From: Pseudomonadota bacterium
GTDB taxonomy: Bacteria; Pseudomonadota; Gammaproteobacteria; Burkholderiales; Burkholderiaceae_C
Reading direction: 5' to 3'
Assembly (NCBI GenBank): GCA_018241265.1
Contig: JAFEEF010000063.1
Location: forward strand, 46,601-110,600
Length of the DNA: 64,000 bases
Position 1 is the stretch's first letter, and each line of letters starts with the position of its first letter. The position numbers and the translations under genes were made by a program. Below, one piece after another: positions 29,675 through 38,168 of this stretch. Below the pieces are notes generated by a model. It saw only the letters and a program-made list of their open reading frames with translations. It made no database searches and was not told the DNA's origin.

Positions 29675-30748
29675 TCATGGATGGAGCAGCAGCTTCTGCA
29701 CGCGCCAGTTCAGCAGCTCGGCGACGTACAGCGTGTTCTCGGACGGGCAGGCGAGTTCGTGGACCCAGCCGAACTGCTTGAGCTGCCGGCCCGGCCCACC
29801 GATCGTGCCGAGCACCTTGCCGTCGAGCGTCAGCTTGTAGATGCGGCCCGGATAGGCGTCGGCGCTGTAGAGCACCTGGTGCGGCCCCGGCGTGATGCAG
29901 ATGGCCCACGGCGCGCCCGGCGCGAAGGTGCCGGCCTTGGCTTCGGGATCGAGCGGGTTGCCGATCACCGGCTTGACGCTGTGGTCGAACGGCACGTCGA
30001 TCGTGATCGCGCGCAGGAACTTGCCGTTGCCGTCGAACACCTGGATGCGCCGGTTGAATCGATCGGCGACGTAGATGTTGCCCTGCGCGTCGGCGGCGAT
30101 CGAATGCGGCGTGTTGAACTCGCCCGGCTTGTCGCCGCGCGTGCCCCACGACGTCACCCAGTTGCCGTCCTTGTCGACCTTGGCGACGCGCGAGTTGATG
30201 TAGCCGTCGCTGATGTAGGCGTTGCCGGCCGGATCCCAGGTCACGTCGGTGACCTGACGGAAGCGCCCGTCCTCGGCGGGCAGCGGCGGCTTCGGGTGCT
30301 TGAGCGGCGCCGTGTCCTCGTCGGACGCTTCCTGCTTGCGGCCCAGCACCATCAGCACCTTGCCTTCCGGGCTGAACTTGATGACGAGATCGGAGCCCTT
30401 GTCGGTGGCCCAGATGTTGTCGTCCTTGTCGATGCGCACGGTGTGCGCGAAGGACCAGGCATACAGGTTCTTGCCGATCTCGCGCAGGTAGTTGCCGTCG
30501 GCGTCGAACTCGAGCAGCTGCGCCGCAGCGGCCGCATACGCCGGCCCGCGGGTGTTGCCGCGCGAGAAGACGAACACATGGCCCTTGGAGTCGACCGCGA
30601 CGCCGGACGCCTCGCCGAGGTACATGTCCTTCGGCAGCTTGATCGCGTCGGGCACCGAATCGAAGGCGATCTGCGGCACGGTGCCCTGGCCATGGACAGG
30701 CGAGGCGATCGCGAAGGTCGTGAGGAGGGGGATCCACCAGCGCTTCAT
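29675..30748 (-). CDS. Exported NHL-repeat six-bladed beta-propeller protein
   Basis: 357 residues starting at 30748 with a signal peptide (WWIPLLTTFAIASPVHG). Repeats of the NHL type are visible: 'GVAVDSKGHVFVFSR', 'VRIDKDDNIWATDKG', 'VTWDPAGNAYISDGY', 'SIAADAQGNIYVADRFN'. It resembles the peptidylglycine alpha-amidating lyase-like propellers annotated in bacteria, but bacterial members have no proven lyase role. GGGAG lies six bases upstream of the ATG. A TATCAT -10 box lies about 33 bp upstream. Function unknown; extracytoplasmic binding or lyase activity is possible. Confidence 0.85.
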   Translation of the reverse strand: MKRWWIPLLTTFAIASPVHGQGTVPQIAFDSVPDAIKLPKDMYLGEASGVAVDSKGHVFVFSRGNTRGPAYAAAAAQLLEFDADGNYLREIGKNLYAWSFAHTVRIDKDDNIWATDKGSDLVIKFSPEGKVLMVLGRKQEASDEDTAPLKHPKPPLPAEDGRFRQVTDVTWDPAGNAYISDGYINSRVAKVDKDGNWVTSWGTRGDKPGEFNTPHSIAADAQGNIYVADRFNRRIQVFDGNGKFLRAITIDVPFDHSVKPVIGNPLDPEAKAGTFAPGAPWAICITPGPHQVLYSADAYPGRIYKLTLDGKVLGTIGGPGRQLKQFGWVHELACPSENTLYVAELLNWRVQKLLLHP

Positions 30749-30780
30749 GTGCACTCCCGAGCGGATTGCGGACCCGGCGC

Positions 30781-30786
30781 ATGATA
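30781..30786 (-). promoter_or_regulatory. Probable -10 box (TATCAT) of the NHL-repeat gene
   Basis: On the minus strand TATCAT is placed to give a start about 26 bases before the ATG at 30748. No good -35 hexamer is seen, so the call is tentative. The same hexamer precedes the RraA gene (32222-32227, minus strand) and the IclR gene at 37335. Confidence 0.35.
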
Positions 30787-30900
30787 GCCACGCGGGCGTG
30801 CCGGCGCTGCGCGGTCGCATCGAGCAGGCGATCGTGCGGGCGAGCTTGCGCAGGCATCGACGCCCGCGGCGCCTCAGTCACACGACGGGTCGCGGCGGAC

Positions 30901-31117
30901 TCATGTCTTGCCGACGAACTCTTCGTGCGAAACGCCGGCCTGCCGCAGGAGGCCGGCCAAACGTGCCGACCTTGACCTCGGAGTGCAATGGAACGACGCA
31001 GCCATCGGGGCCGCGGCGCATGATGACGTGACTGCCGCTCTGGCGCACCTTGCTGAAGCCGAGCCGCTCGAGTGCGCGGATGACCTCGGCGCCGGAGAGG
31101 CGCGGCAGCTTAGGCAT
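30901..31117 (-). pseudogene. hicA: hicA toxin gene with a one-base frameshift
   Basis: The first 51 codons give a clear HicA start: 'LSGAEVIRALERLGF' and 'QSGSHVIMRR', with the catalytic His in 'GSH' and 'VVPLHSEVKVGT'. Then the frame runs off into 'FGRPPAAGRRF' and stops at 30878. Removing one T from the TTT at complement 30959-30961 restores the canonical end 'LAGLLRQAGVSHEEFVGKT' and a TGA at 30901 (71 residues). The toxin, an mRNA interferase, is thus broken in this sequence, or the base is a sequencing error. Its ATG overlaps the end of hicB by eight bases. Confidence 0.85.
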
Positions 31118-31325
31118 GCGCGGCGGTTGCCGGGATGCTGAAGACAGTGATCACGGGATGCCCGACAGCGACCAGAGGAAACTCTTCCAGATAGAGCGCC
31201 GTGGCTTCGCGAAGATTGGCGATCGCCTCTTCGATCGATTCGCCCTGGGTTGTCGTGCCCGTCTCCGGATTCAAAGCAACAAAGCCACCTTCTTCGGCGG
31301 GTGTCAAGACCGCGGTCAATTCCAT
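31110..31325 (-). CDS. hicB: HicB-family antitoxin
   Basis: 71 residues: the partial RNase H-like fold of short HicB proteins, with 'GGFVALNPETGTTTQGES' and 'EEAIANLREATALYLEEF'. It lacks the C-terminal DNA-binding extension of longer HicB proteins. It lies upstream of and overlaps the toxin gene, the hicBA order. It would neutralise HicA, which is frameshifted here, so the antitoxin may be a lone survivor. Confidence 0.85.
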   Translation of the reverse strand: MELTAVLTPAEEGGFVALNPETGTTTQGESIEEAIANLREATALYLEEFPLVAVGHPVITVFSIPATAAHA

Positions 31326-31444
31326 TCCGTGCCCCTGATGAAAGTGATGGAGCGTCTGCGCGAGGCAGAAATTGTGCCTGAGGCGCCCCGGCCGCAGAAC
31401 CTGCGAACGAAATCCTCGACTCTGAGCGCCGAGCAGGTCCGAGC

Positions 31445-31492
31445 GAGTCGCCTGCGCTGTGCAATTTCATGGACGCTTCGCTCCGGCGACTC
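31445..31492 (-). repeat. 48-bp stop-codon-associated repeat, copy B
   Basis: On the minus strand it reads GAGTCGCCGGAGCGA, ATGAAATTGC in the middle, and ends GGCGACTC, the reverse complement of its first eight bases. It has the same length as the copy at 61448-61495 and matches it at most positions. The first bases overlap the TGA stop of the RraA gene. A truncated copy is at 32833-32849. Confidence 0.75.
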
Positions 31493-32189
31493 ACATCACG
31501 CCGAACTTCGCCAGCGCCTCGCAGGCACTCATGCCGCCGCGGATCGCGGCGGCCACCGCGCCCTCCGTGCTCGCCTTCTCGCGCGCACGGGCGATCGCCT
31601 CGGCTTCGGCACTGCGCGGGATCACGAGCACGCCTTCGCGGTCGCCGAACAGCACGTCGCCCGGCTCGATGCGGACGCCGTCGATCTCGATCGCCGAACG
31701 GAAGTCGATGACCTTGCCGCGCGGTCCCTGGTCCTGCGCATAGGTACCGCGGCAGAAGACCGGGAAGCCGAGCCGCTCGATCTCGTCGGCATCGCGCACA
31801 TAGCCGTCGAGGATCGCGCCGGCCGCCTTCAGGTGCGTCGCGCGCGTCGACATCAGGCCGCCCCACAACGCATAGCGCAGCGACGCGCCGGTCGCGATGT
31901 AGATCTCGCCGGGCTTCAGGTCGTCGAGCGCTTCGAGCATCAGGCCGAACGGCTTGGTCGCGAGCGGCCCGGCCGCGGTAGGCGAGCCGTCGCCGTACAC
32001 GTCGGCTTCGAGCACCGGCATCGCGCGACCCGCGATCTTCGTGCCGGCGACCAGCGGTGCGATGCCGGCCGGCAGGAATTGACGGCGGTGGCCCATCGCG
32101 TCGAGCACGTCGCCGACGACGGCGGTGGACAGCTCGGTCTTCAGGATCGCGTAGAGCTCGGCATCGTCGGGCGCCGCGGCAGTCGTCAT
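31491..32189 (-). CDS. RraA-family protein (aldolase/decarboxylase-like)
   Basis: 232 residues. It has the RraA fold landmarks 'STAVVGDVLDAMGH', 'DLKPGEIYIATG' and the metal/substrate motif G-x-x-R-D in 'DGYVRDADEI'. Relatives include 4-hydroxy-4-methyl-2-oxoglutarate/oxaloacetate aldolases and the RNase E regulator RraA; metabolic members keep this Arg-Asp pair, so an aldolase or decarboxylase is more likely than an RNase regulator. The gene stands alone, with TATCAT as a possible -10 box at 32222-32227. Its TGA stop is part of a repeat element. Confidence 0.85.
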   Translation of the reverse strand: MTTAAAPDDAELYAILKTELSTAVVGDVLDAMGHRRQFLPAGIAPLVAGTKIAGRAMPVLEADVYGDGSPTAAGPLATKPFGLMLEALDDLKPGEIYIATGASLRYALWGGLMSTRATHLKAAGAILDGYVRDADEIERLGFPVFCRGTYAQDQGPRGKVIDFRSAIEIDGVRIEPGDVLFGDREGVLVIPRSAEAEAIARAREKASTEGAVAAAIRGGMSACEALAKFGVM

Positions 32190-32348
32190 CGTGGTTCTCC
32201 GTCCATGGAAGCAGCGCGGCGATGATAGGCAGCGCCGGCCCCGATCGCGCCGGCACCAACGGCAAAGGCGCCGGAGCTCTGCGCTCGGGCGCCTTCGATG
32301 GAACCGGTCGCGGTCGCCGCCACCGCTGCGGGCGACGACCGGTGCCGG

Positions 32349-32702
32349 TCACTGTCCCGGCGGGTTCTCGGGCACGCTCGCGCGGAATGCGGCCGGGATG
32401 AACTGCCGGTAGTCGGTGCCGGCGGGTCCGCCGCCCGGCATGCCGCCGGCCGCAGGCGCGCCCGGTTGCGACGCTTGCTGCCCGCCGGCGTTGGCCTGCG
32501 CCATCGCGGCGTGCTGCTGCGCCGCGGGCTGGCTCATGCCCTGCGACACCGCGGAGCCGGCGGCGTCGCGGTACGACTCGGGGATGTAGCTCTGGAAGTT
32601 CGGTCCGGCCGCAGCCATCGCGGGCGCACCCGCGCCGGCGGACTGGGCAGCAGGCATGGCCTGCGGCTGCTGCGGGACATCGCCTTGCGATGGCCTTCCC
32701 AA
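32349..32702 (-). CDS. Small Pro/Ala/Gly/Gln-rich hypothetical protein
   Basis: 117 residues from a TTG at 32702, or 102 from the ATG 15 codons in. It is low-complexity apart from two related motifs, 'FQSYIPESYRD' and 'YRQFIPAAFRA', about 60 residues apart, which argues for real coding. The frame stays open upstream to 32847 with no good start codon. No signal peptide, no domain recognised. Confidence 0.4.
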   Translation of the reverse strand: MGRPSQGDVPQQPQAMPAAQSAGAGAPAMAAAGPNFQSYIPESYRDAAGSAVSQGMSQPAAQQHAAMAQANAGGQQASQPGAPAAGGMPGGGPAGTDYRQFIPAAFRASVPENPPGQ

Positions 32703-32832
32703 GAAGCGCGCTGCCGCCCAATACGGCAGCAGCGGATGACCGCATCCGGCAAGCCGTATAGCGCGCGCGATTCCGTCAGGGTTTGCTGCTAGACAGGGCT
32801 CCGCAGCCGTGAGCGGATGGCCCGGCTCGCGC

Positions 32833-32849
32833 CTCGCTCCGGCGACTCA
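32833..32849 (-). repeat. Truncated copy of the stop-codon-associated repeat
   Basis: Read on the minus strand it is TGAGTCGCCGGAGCGAG, identical over 16 bases to the first part of both full copies, and again the TGA is a stop codon, here of the LysR remnant. Beyond this the sequence differs from the full copies. Confidence 0.65.
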
Positions 32850-33173
32850 GTGCGCCGGCGATGGCGTACGCCGGCGGCGCGTCGGCACGTTCTCGGCGAG
32901 CTCGCGCGCCACCGTACGCACCTGTTCGCGGAACCACTGCATCTGCGGCGAGCGGTGCGTCAGGTCGTGCCAGAGCTGGTAGTAGATCAGCGGCGGAAAC
33001 GGCACCGGGCATTCGACGACGCGCACCGGCAGCGCCTTCTCGTAGCGCGAGCAGAACAGCCGCCCGGTCGTCGGGACGAGGCGGCTGTCGGCCACCATCA
33101 TCGGATCAGCCCGAAGTGCGGGCTGCGCACCGAGATGTTGCAGTCCCTTGGCCGTCAGGTGCTCGTCGATGAT
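32847..33173 (-). pseudogene. Remnant of a LysR-family regulator (C-terminal effector domain)
   Basis: About 108 residues match the end of a LysR substrate-binding domain: 'IIDEHLTAKGLQ', 'MMVADSRLVPTTGRLF', then 'LPVRVVECPVPFPP' and 'YQLWHDLTHRSPQMQWFRE'. The upstream frame carries no helix-turn-helix and is not LysR-like, so the N-terminal two thirds are gone. The join lies near 33173, where an XdhC-like remnant begins on the other strand. The stop codon comes from a repeat element. Confidence 0.7.
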
Positions 33174-33203
33174 GCCGATCGCACCGGGATGCAGCGGCAT
33201 CGG

Positions 33204-33449
33204 CGCTACGTGCTCGTCGATCTGCAGCAGCTCGCGACCTGGCCCGAGCGCGCACCGCCGTTCCACCTGCAACTGTTCGACACCGGACCGGTCGCCGGCG
33301 CACTGGTGCGCGTGCTCGCGACGCTCGACTGCAGCGTCGACTGGATCGTGGACCGCGATGCCGCGGCCGAGCCCGGCCATGCGCGCGACGCCGACGCCGT
33401 CTCGCCCGAACGCATCCGCCGCGTCGCGATCGACGACCTTGCGGACCAT
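33204..33449 (+). pseudogene. Remnant of an XdhC-like molybdenum cofactor insertion protein
   Basis: The frame reads 'PFHLQLFDTGPVAGALVRVL' and then 'ATLDCSVDWIVDRDAA' and 'VRRVAIDDL', which follows the Rossmann half of XdhC (normally F-G-A-G-H-V-G-R-A-L-V-R). The nucleotide-binding glycines are damaged: the usual GAGHVG is DTGPVA here. There is no proper start and the end runs into unrelated sequence, so it is a decayed fragment. The recognition is from memory of the XdhC pattern. Confidence 0.55.
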
Positions 33450-33677
33450 CGCGATCGCGGTCGCGGCGCAGCTGCTGCAGCGCTGCAACCGATAGCGGCG
33501 GCGGCCGGCCCGGGCGCGCGTTGCCCAGGTCGAACAAGGCGTGGTGAGGAATTGGTGAGACCGCGGTGAAGACTCCGGCGCGCGGCGCCGTTGCAATCGA
33601 CCGGCCAACGACACCACGGGCCGGACAGGCGCGCGGCGACGACGGCGTCACCCATTGGCCCAACAGGAAACCCATCC

Positions 33678-34325
33678 ATGAAGACTCTCATCACGCTCCT
33701 CGCGCTGCCGCTGGCCGCCGTTCCCGCCCTCGCGCCGGCGGCCACGCCGACGATGTACATCGAACGCGCCCAGACCCAGGCGTCCGGCAACCAGGTGCGC
33801 AGCTTCAGCGTGCCGGTGACCAACACCAACGGACTCGTGCGGTACTGGGACGTCACGATCGATCTCAACGCGCTCGACAACGGTGCGATCGGCCCGAACG
33901 CGGCGGTCACGGCGACGGCGTCGCCGAAGAAGGTGGTCACGAACCTGTTCACGCCCGGCAACTACGTCGATCCGCTCGGCAACACCTGCACCGTGATGGT
34001 CGGCACGATGCCTTCGGGCCGGCAGGAGACGTCGCTGAGCTGCAAGGCGGGCACCGGCACGTCGGTGTGGAACGCCACCTGGGACAACGGCGACATCGCC
34101 GGCAACCCTTACGAGCTGCAGCTCCGCAACGCCGGCATCGATCAGATCCCCGGATACAACAACTATGCCTGGGGCATCGACGGGCTCACGACGTATCCGT
34201 TTGCGGGCTGCTTCGCCACGAACTACATCGTGGGCGCTCGGCAAGTGGGCAGCCAGATCATCGTCACCAACTACGGTGCCGGCAACGTGAGCCTGTGCGG
34301 CAACACGCTGACCCTGCAACCCTGA
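33678..34325 (+). CDS. Secreted hypothetical protein
   Basis: 215 residues with a Sec signal peptide (TLITLLALPLAAVPALAPA). The mature part is beta-rich, with four or more Cys ('NTCTVMVG', 'LSCKAG', 'AGCFAT', 'SLCGNT') that could form two disulfides. No PEP-CTERM or other anchor. A purine-rich AGGAAA lies upstream of the ATG at 33678. No family recognised. It sits between the decayed LysR/XdhC area and the pta gene. Confidence 0.7.
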   Translation: MKTLITLLALPLAAVPALAPAATPTMYIERAQTQASGNQVRSFSVPVTNTNGLVRYWDVTIDLNALDNGAIGPNAAVTATASPKKVVTNLFTPGNYVDPLGNTCTVMVGTMPSGRQETSLSCKAGTGTSVWNATWDNGDIAGNPYELQLRNAGIDQIPGYNNYAWGIDGLTTYPFAGCFATNYIVGARQVGSQIIVTNYGAGNVSLCGNTLTLQP

Positions 34326-34348
34326 GCCGGCAGTGCGGCGGTCGCTCG

Positions 34349-35332
34349 CTACGCCGGTGCGCGAGCCGCCAGCCCCGCCAATGCCACCGACGCGATGCGC
34401 GACTGCAGCGAGTCGGCGCGCGACGTCAGCACGACCGGCACGCGCGCGCCGAGCACGAGGCCGGCGCAGTCGCCGCCGCCGATGTAGACGAAGCTCTTGT
34501 AGAGCATGTTGCCGGCATTGAGGTCGGGCATCAGCAGCAGATCGGCATCGCCGGGCACCGGCGAGCTGATCTTCTTGATGCGTGCCGATTCGGCGGAGAT
34601 CGCGTTGTCGAAGCCGAACGGCCCGTCGACGATCGCGCCCGGCCATGCGCCCTCGCGCCCGAGCCTGGCGAGTTCGGCGGCATCGAGCGTGGCCGGGATC
34701 GCCGGGTTGACGGTCTCGACGGCAGCCACGACGCCGACCTTCGGCTCGGCGATGCCGAGCGTCTGCAGCAGCTCGATCGCGTTGCCGAGGATGCTGCGCT
34801 TAGCGGCGAGGTTCGGCGCGATGTTGACGACGCAGTCGGCGAGCGCGAGCAGCTTCGGATAGCGCGGCAGGTCGAACAGGAACGCATGGCTGATGCGCCG
34901 CTCGCCGCGCAGGCCGGTCGCGCGGTCGACCACCGCCGACATCAGCTCGTCGGTGTGCAGCGAGCCCTTCATCAGCGCGTCGGCGCCGCCGGCATGCACC
35001 AGTGCGGTCGCGCGGGCCGCGGCCTCGGCGCCGGACGGGCCGCTGGGCACGATCTCGAACGCAGCGGCATCGACATCGCTCGCGGCGCCGGCGGCACGGA
35101 TCGCGTCGGGATCGCCGACCAGCACCGGCTCGGCGATGCCGAGCGTGGCCATGCGCTGCGCCGCGTCGACCGCGAGCGCATCGCAGGGATGCACGACCGC
35201 GACGCGCACCGGCCGGCCGCCGCCGGCGCGGCGCTCGCTGCCGGCACGCTGCGCGCGCTCGATCAGCCCGCGCAGCCGCGCGTGGGGGTAGACGGCCGGA
35301 TCCAGGCGCGAGGCCTCGGGGACGGCACTCAG
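34349..35332 (-). CDS. pta: Phosphate acetyltransferase (short, Xsc-operon type)
   Basis: About 327 residues. The phosphate acetyl/butyryl transferase domain shows 'RVAVVHPCDALAVDAAQRM', 'EPVLVGDPDAI', 'ADALMKGSLHTDELMSAV', 'NIAPNLAAKRSILGNAI' and 'VDGPFGFDNAIS'. It would turn acetyl phosphate plus CoA into acetyl-CoA, clearing the product of Xsc, whose gene overlaps it. No ATG, GTG or TTG occurs at the expected beginning; the first plausible codon is CTG at 35332, overlapping the xsc stop, and the next is a GTG about 40 codons in ('VRVAVVHP'). Start therefore uncertain. Confidence 0.85.
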   Translation of the reverse strand: MSAVPEASRLDPAVYPHARLRGLIERAQRAGSERRAGGGRPVRVAVVHPCDALAVDAAQRMATLGIAEPVLVGDPDAIRAAGAASDVDAAAFEIVPSGPSGAEAAARATALVHAGGADALMKGSLHTDELMSAVVDRATGLRGERRISHAFLFDLPRYPKLLALADCVVNIAPNLAAKRSILGNAIELLQTLGIAEPKVGVVAAVETVNPAIPATLDAAELARLGREGAWPGAIVDGPFGFDNAISAESARIKKISSPVPGDADLLLMPDLNAGNMLYKSFVYIGGGDCAGLVLGARVPVVLTSRADSLQSRIASVALAGLAARAPA

Positions 35333-37152
35333 ACGTAGTCCTTGTACTTGTCGAGGAAGCGCACCGGCTTGGACAGCGCGTCGCGGCGGAACGGATCGCC
35401 GAGCTCGCGGGTGCACATGATCTCGATGACGGTCGTCTTGCCCTGGTTCATCTGCGCGGCGATCGCCGCCTTCAGCGCCGGGCCGACGTCTTCGAGCTTG
35501 TCGACCGTCACGCCCTCGGCGCCCATCGCCCGCGCGATGCCGGCAAAGCTCCGGCTCTCGAGCTCGCCGGCGACGAAGCGCCGGTTGTAGAAGTCGACCT
35601 GGTTCTTCTTCTCGGCGCCCCATTGGCGGTTGTGGAAGACGACCGCCGTCACCGGGATGTCGTGGCGCACCGCGGTCATGATCTCGACCATGCTCATGCC
35701 CCAGGCGCCGTCGCCCGCATACGAGATCGCCGGACGGTGCGGCGCGGCCGCCTTGGCACCGATGATGGTCGGCAGGGCATAGCCGCAGTTGCCGAAGCTC
35801 ATCGGCGCGAAGAACGAGCGCGGCTCCTCGAAGCGCAGGTAGCTGTTGGCGACCGAGTTGATGTTGCCGATGTCGGTCGACACCATCACGTGCGCCGGCA
35901 TCGCCTTCTCGAGCTCGCGCAGCACCTGGCGCGGGTGCAGCCAGCCGCCCTTGCCTTCGGCGCTTTCCTTCTTCTGCTCCTCGATCATGTCGAGCGAATA
36001 CGCGTCGCGCTCGTGGGTCCAGTCGTCGAGCTCCTGCTCCCACGCGGCCTTCTCGGACGCGATCGTCTTCGCACGGTCGGCCTTGGTCGCGTCGCAAGCG
36101 AGCTTCCTGTCCTTCAGGCGCGCGGCGATCGCCTTGGCCGCGGCCTTCGCGTCGCCGGCGATGCCGACGGTGATCTTCTTCACGAGGCCGAGGTTGGTGT
36201 GGTCGGCCTCGACCTGGATGATCTTGGCCTCCTTCGGCCAGTAGTCGATGCCGTGCTGCGGCAAGGTGCCGAACGGCCCCATGCGCGAGCCGAGCGCGAG
36301 CACCACGTCGGCCTGCGCGATCAGCTTCATCGCGGCCTTGCTGCCCTGGTAGCCGAGCGGGCCGGCCCACAGCGGATGGCTCGCGGGGAAGGCGTCGTTG
36401 CGCAGGTAGCCGGTGACGACCGGCGCGCCGAGGCGCTCGGCCAGCACCTTGCACTCCTCGACCGCATCGCCCATCACGACGCCGCCGCCGGCGAGGATCA
36501 CCGGGAACCTGGCCGTCGCCAGCAGCTCGGCCGCGGCATCCAGGCTCTGCTCGCCGCCGGCGCCGCGCTCGACGCGCATCGGCTTCGGGATCTCGCAGGT
36601 GATCTCGCCGTAGAAGTAGTCGCGCGGAATGTTGAGCTGGGTCGGGCCCATCTCGCTGATCGCGCGATCGAAGCAGCGCGCGGTGTATTCGGCCATGCGC
36701 TTCGGGTTGTTGACGTGACCCTGGTACTTCGTGAACTCCTGGAACATCGGCAGCTGGTTGGCTTCCTGGAAGCCGCCGAGGCCCATGCCCATCGTGCCGG
36801 TCTCGGGCGTCACGATGACGACCGGGCTGTGCGCCCAATAGGCCGCCGCGATCGCGGTCACGCAGTTGCTGATGCCCGGGCCGTTCTGGCCGATCACGAC
36901 GCCGTGGCGGCCCGACACGCGGGCATAGCCGTCGGCCATGTGCGCCGCACCCTGCTCGTGCACCACCGGCACGAGCCGGATGCCGGCCGGCGCGAAGATG
37001 TCCATCGCGTCCATGAACGCCGAGCCCATGATGCCGAAGATGTCGGTCACGCCGTTGGCGACCAGCGTCTCGACGAAGGCCTCGGACGGGGTCATCTTCT
37101 GCACGCCGGTCACGGCGGCGCGGTTGGTGGCGGCTTGGGCGGGACGGTCCAT
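35329..37152 (-). CDS. xsc: Sulfoacetaldehyde acetyltransferase
   Basis: 607 residues. ThDP-dependent enzyme that converts sulfoacetaldehyde and phosphate to acetyl phosphate and sulfite. The activating Glu is E66 in 'VVHEQGAAHMADGYAR'; the ThDP motif begins 'GDGAWGMSMVEI' and ends with the Asn in 'FHNRQWG'. Stretches such as 'KYQGHVN' and 'SEMGPTQLNIPRDYFYGEI' are specific to Xsc rather than acetolactate synthase, as remembered. The ATG at 37152 has AGGAG about eight bases upstream. It is followed by pta and divergent from an IclR gene, the common layout of C2-sulfonate catabolism. Confidence 0.93.
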   Translation of the reverse strand: MDRPAQAATNRAAVTGVQKMTPSEAFVETLVANGVTDIFGIMGSAFMDAMDIFAPAGIRLVPVVHEQGAAHMADGYARVSGRHGVVIGQNGPGISNCVTAIAAAYWAHSPVVIVTPETGTMGMGLGGFQEANQLPMFQEFTKYQGHVNNPKRMAEYTARCFDRAISEMGPTQLNIPRDYFYGEITCEIPKPMRVERGAGGEQSLDAAAELLATARFPVILAGGGVVMGDAVEECKVLAERLGAPVVTGYLRNDAFPASHPLWAGPLGYQGSKAAMKLIAQADVVLALGSRMGPFGTLPQHGIDYWPKEAKIIQVEADHTNLGLVKKITVGIAGDAKAAAKAIAARLKDRKLACDATKADRAKTIASEKAAWEQELDDWTHERDAYSLDMIEEQKKESAEGKGGWLHPRQVLRELEKAMPAHVMVSTDIGNINSVANSYLRFEEPRSFFAPMSFGNCGYALPTIIGAKAAAPHRPAISYAGDGAWGMSMVEIMTAVRHDIPVTAVVFHNRQWGAEKKNQVDFYNRRFVAGELESRSFAGIARAMGAEGVTVDKLEDVGPALKAAIAAQMNQGKTTVIEIMCTRELGDPFRRDALSKPVRFLDKYKDYV

Positions 37153-37306
37153 CGCGAGGTCTCCTGGGGTTGGGCGGCAGCGCAAGCGAGGTCTGCGCGA
37201 TGCATGCGCGCTCGGGCGTGAACGGAACGCAGCGTTCCGATCGATGGGGGTGACTATAGGAGTCCGTCTCGACGGCGTCAACAGAAATTCATAAAACCGA
37301 AACGTC

Positions 37307-37336
37307 TTGTACTAAATTCCGGAATTCACCTATCAT
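37307..37336 (+). promoter_or_regulatory. Promoter with embedded palindrome before the IclR gene
   Basis: TTGTAC (37307-37312) and TATCAT (37331-37336) are 18 bp apart, or CTATCA 17 bp apart, as for a sigma-70 promoter. Between them lies the perfect 12-bp palindrome AATTCCGGAATT (37315-37326), a likely IclR operator. Transcription would start near 37343, at or next to the ATG at 37344, so the message could be leaderless. The surrounding 60 bp are AT-rich compared with the rest. Confidence 0.55.
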
Positions 37337-38168
37337 GTCGACCATGAAGATCGTCCGAGGTTCCGACACCGCCGGCGTCGCCGAGACCGGCGGCGACACG
37401 CCGGCGCTGCGCCTGCTGTCGCTGCTCGAGGTCATCGCCGCGAAGGACCAGCTGCCGACCCTGCAGAGCCTCGTCGAGGCGACCGGCTGGCCGAAGCCGA
37501 CCTTGCACCGCATGCTGCAGCAGCTCGAAGGCGCGGGCCTCCTGCTGCGCGACGGCGACGGCCGCCACTATGCGATCGGTGCGCGCCTGAAGCAGCTCGC
37601 CGAGAACCTCCTGCTCAACGACAGCCACGGCGGCGCGCGCCATGCGGTGCTGCGGCAACTCGTCGAGGAAGTCGGCGAGAGCTGCAACCTCACGGCGCTG
37701 TCGGGCAGCGAAGTGATCTACCTCGATCGCGTCGAGACCGCGGCGCCGCTGCGCTTCTACCTGCATCCGGGCTCGCGCGTGCCGGCGCACTGCTCGGCGA
37801 GCGGCAAGGTGCTCCTGGCGCAGTTGCCGCCGGCGCAGCGGCAGCGGCTGCTGGGCGCGGCGCCGCTCACGGCCTACACGCCGCACACGATCACCGACCC
37901 GGCCGGGCTCGAGGAGGAGTTCAAGCGCATCCGCCGCGACGGCCATGGCTTCGACAACGAGGAATTCCTGCCCGGGCTGATGTGCCTCGCGGTGCAGGTG
38001 AGCAACGGGAGCGGGCGATCCAACCTGTGCGTCGCCTTGCAAGGCCCGACCGTGCGGCTGAACCGCGACAAGGCGCTGCAGTTGCTGCCGGCACTGCAAC
38101 GCGCCGCCGACGCGCTGGCGCGCATCCACGTCGATGCCGGCAACGGCTTGAAGAAGACCTCCGCATGA
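37335..38168 (+). CDS. IclR-family transcriptional regulator (divergent from xsc)
   Basis: 277 residues. Winged helix-turn-helix at about 20-80 ('[20 protein letters not shown]') and an IclR effector domain ('VYLDRVET'-like stretch '[13 protein letters not shown]', '[14 protein letters not shown]', '[17 protein letters not shown]', '[17 protein letters not shown]'). It is transcribed away from xsc-pta and overlaps the next gene by four bases (ATGA). It probably controls xsc-pta and its own operon. An alternative start is the ATG at 37344. Confidence 0.9.
   Translation: MSTMKIVRGSDTAGVAETGGDTPALRLLSLLEVIAAKDQLPTLQSLVEATGWPKPTLHRMLQQLEGAGLLLRDGDGRHYAIGARLKQLAENLLLNDSHGGARHAVLRQLVEEVGESCNLTALSGSEVIYLDRVETAAPLRFYLHPGSRVPAHCSASGKVLLAQLPPAQRQRLLGAAPLTAYTPHTITDPAGLEEEFKRIRRDGHGFDNEEFLPGLMCLAVQVSNGSGRSNLCVALQGPTVRLNRDKALQLLPALQRAADALARIHVDAGNGLKKTSA

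Noticed and set aside
35329..37152. Acetolactate synthase as an alternative for the ThDP enzyme
   Set aside because: The Xsc-specific stretches and the overlapping pta gene favour sulfoacetaldehyde acetyltransferase; no small regulatory subunit gene is present.
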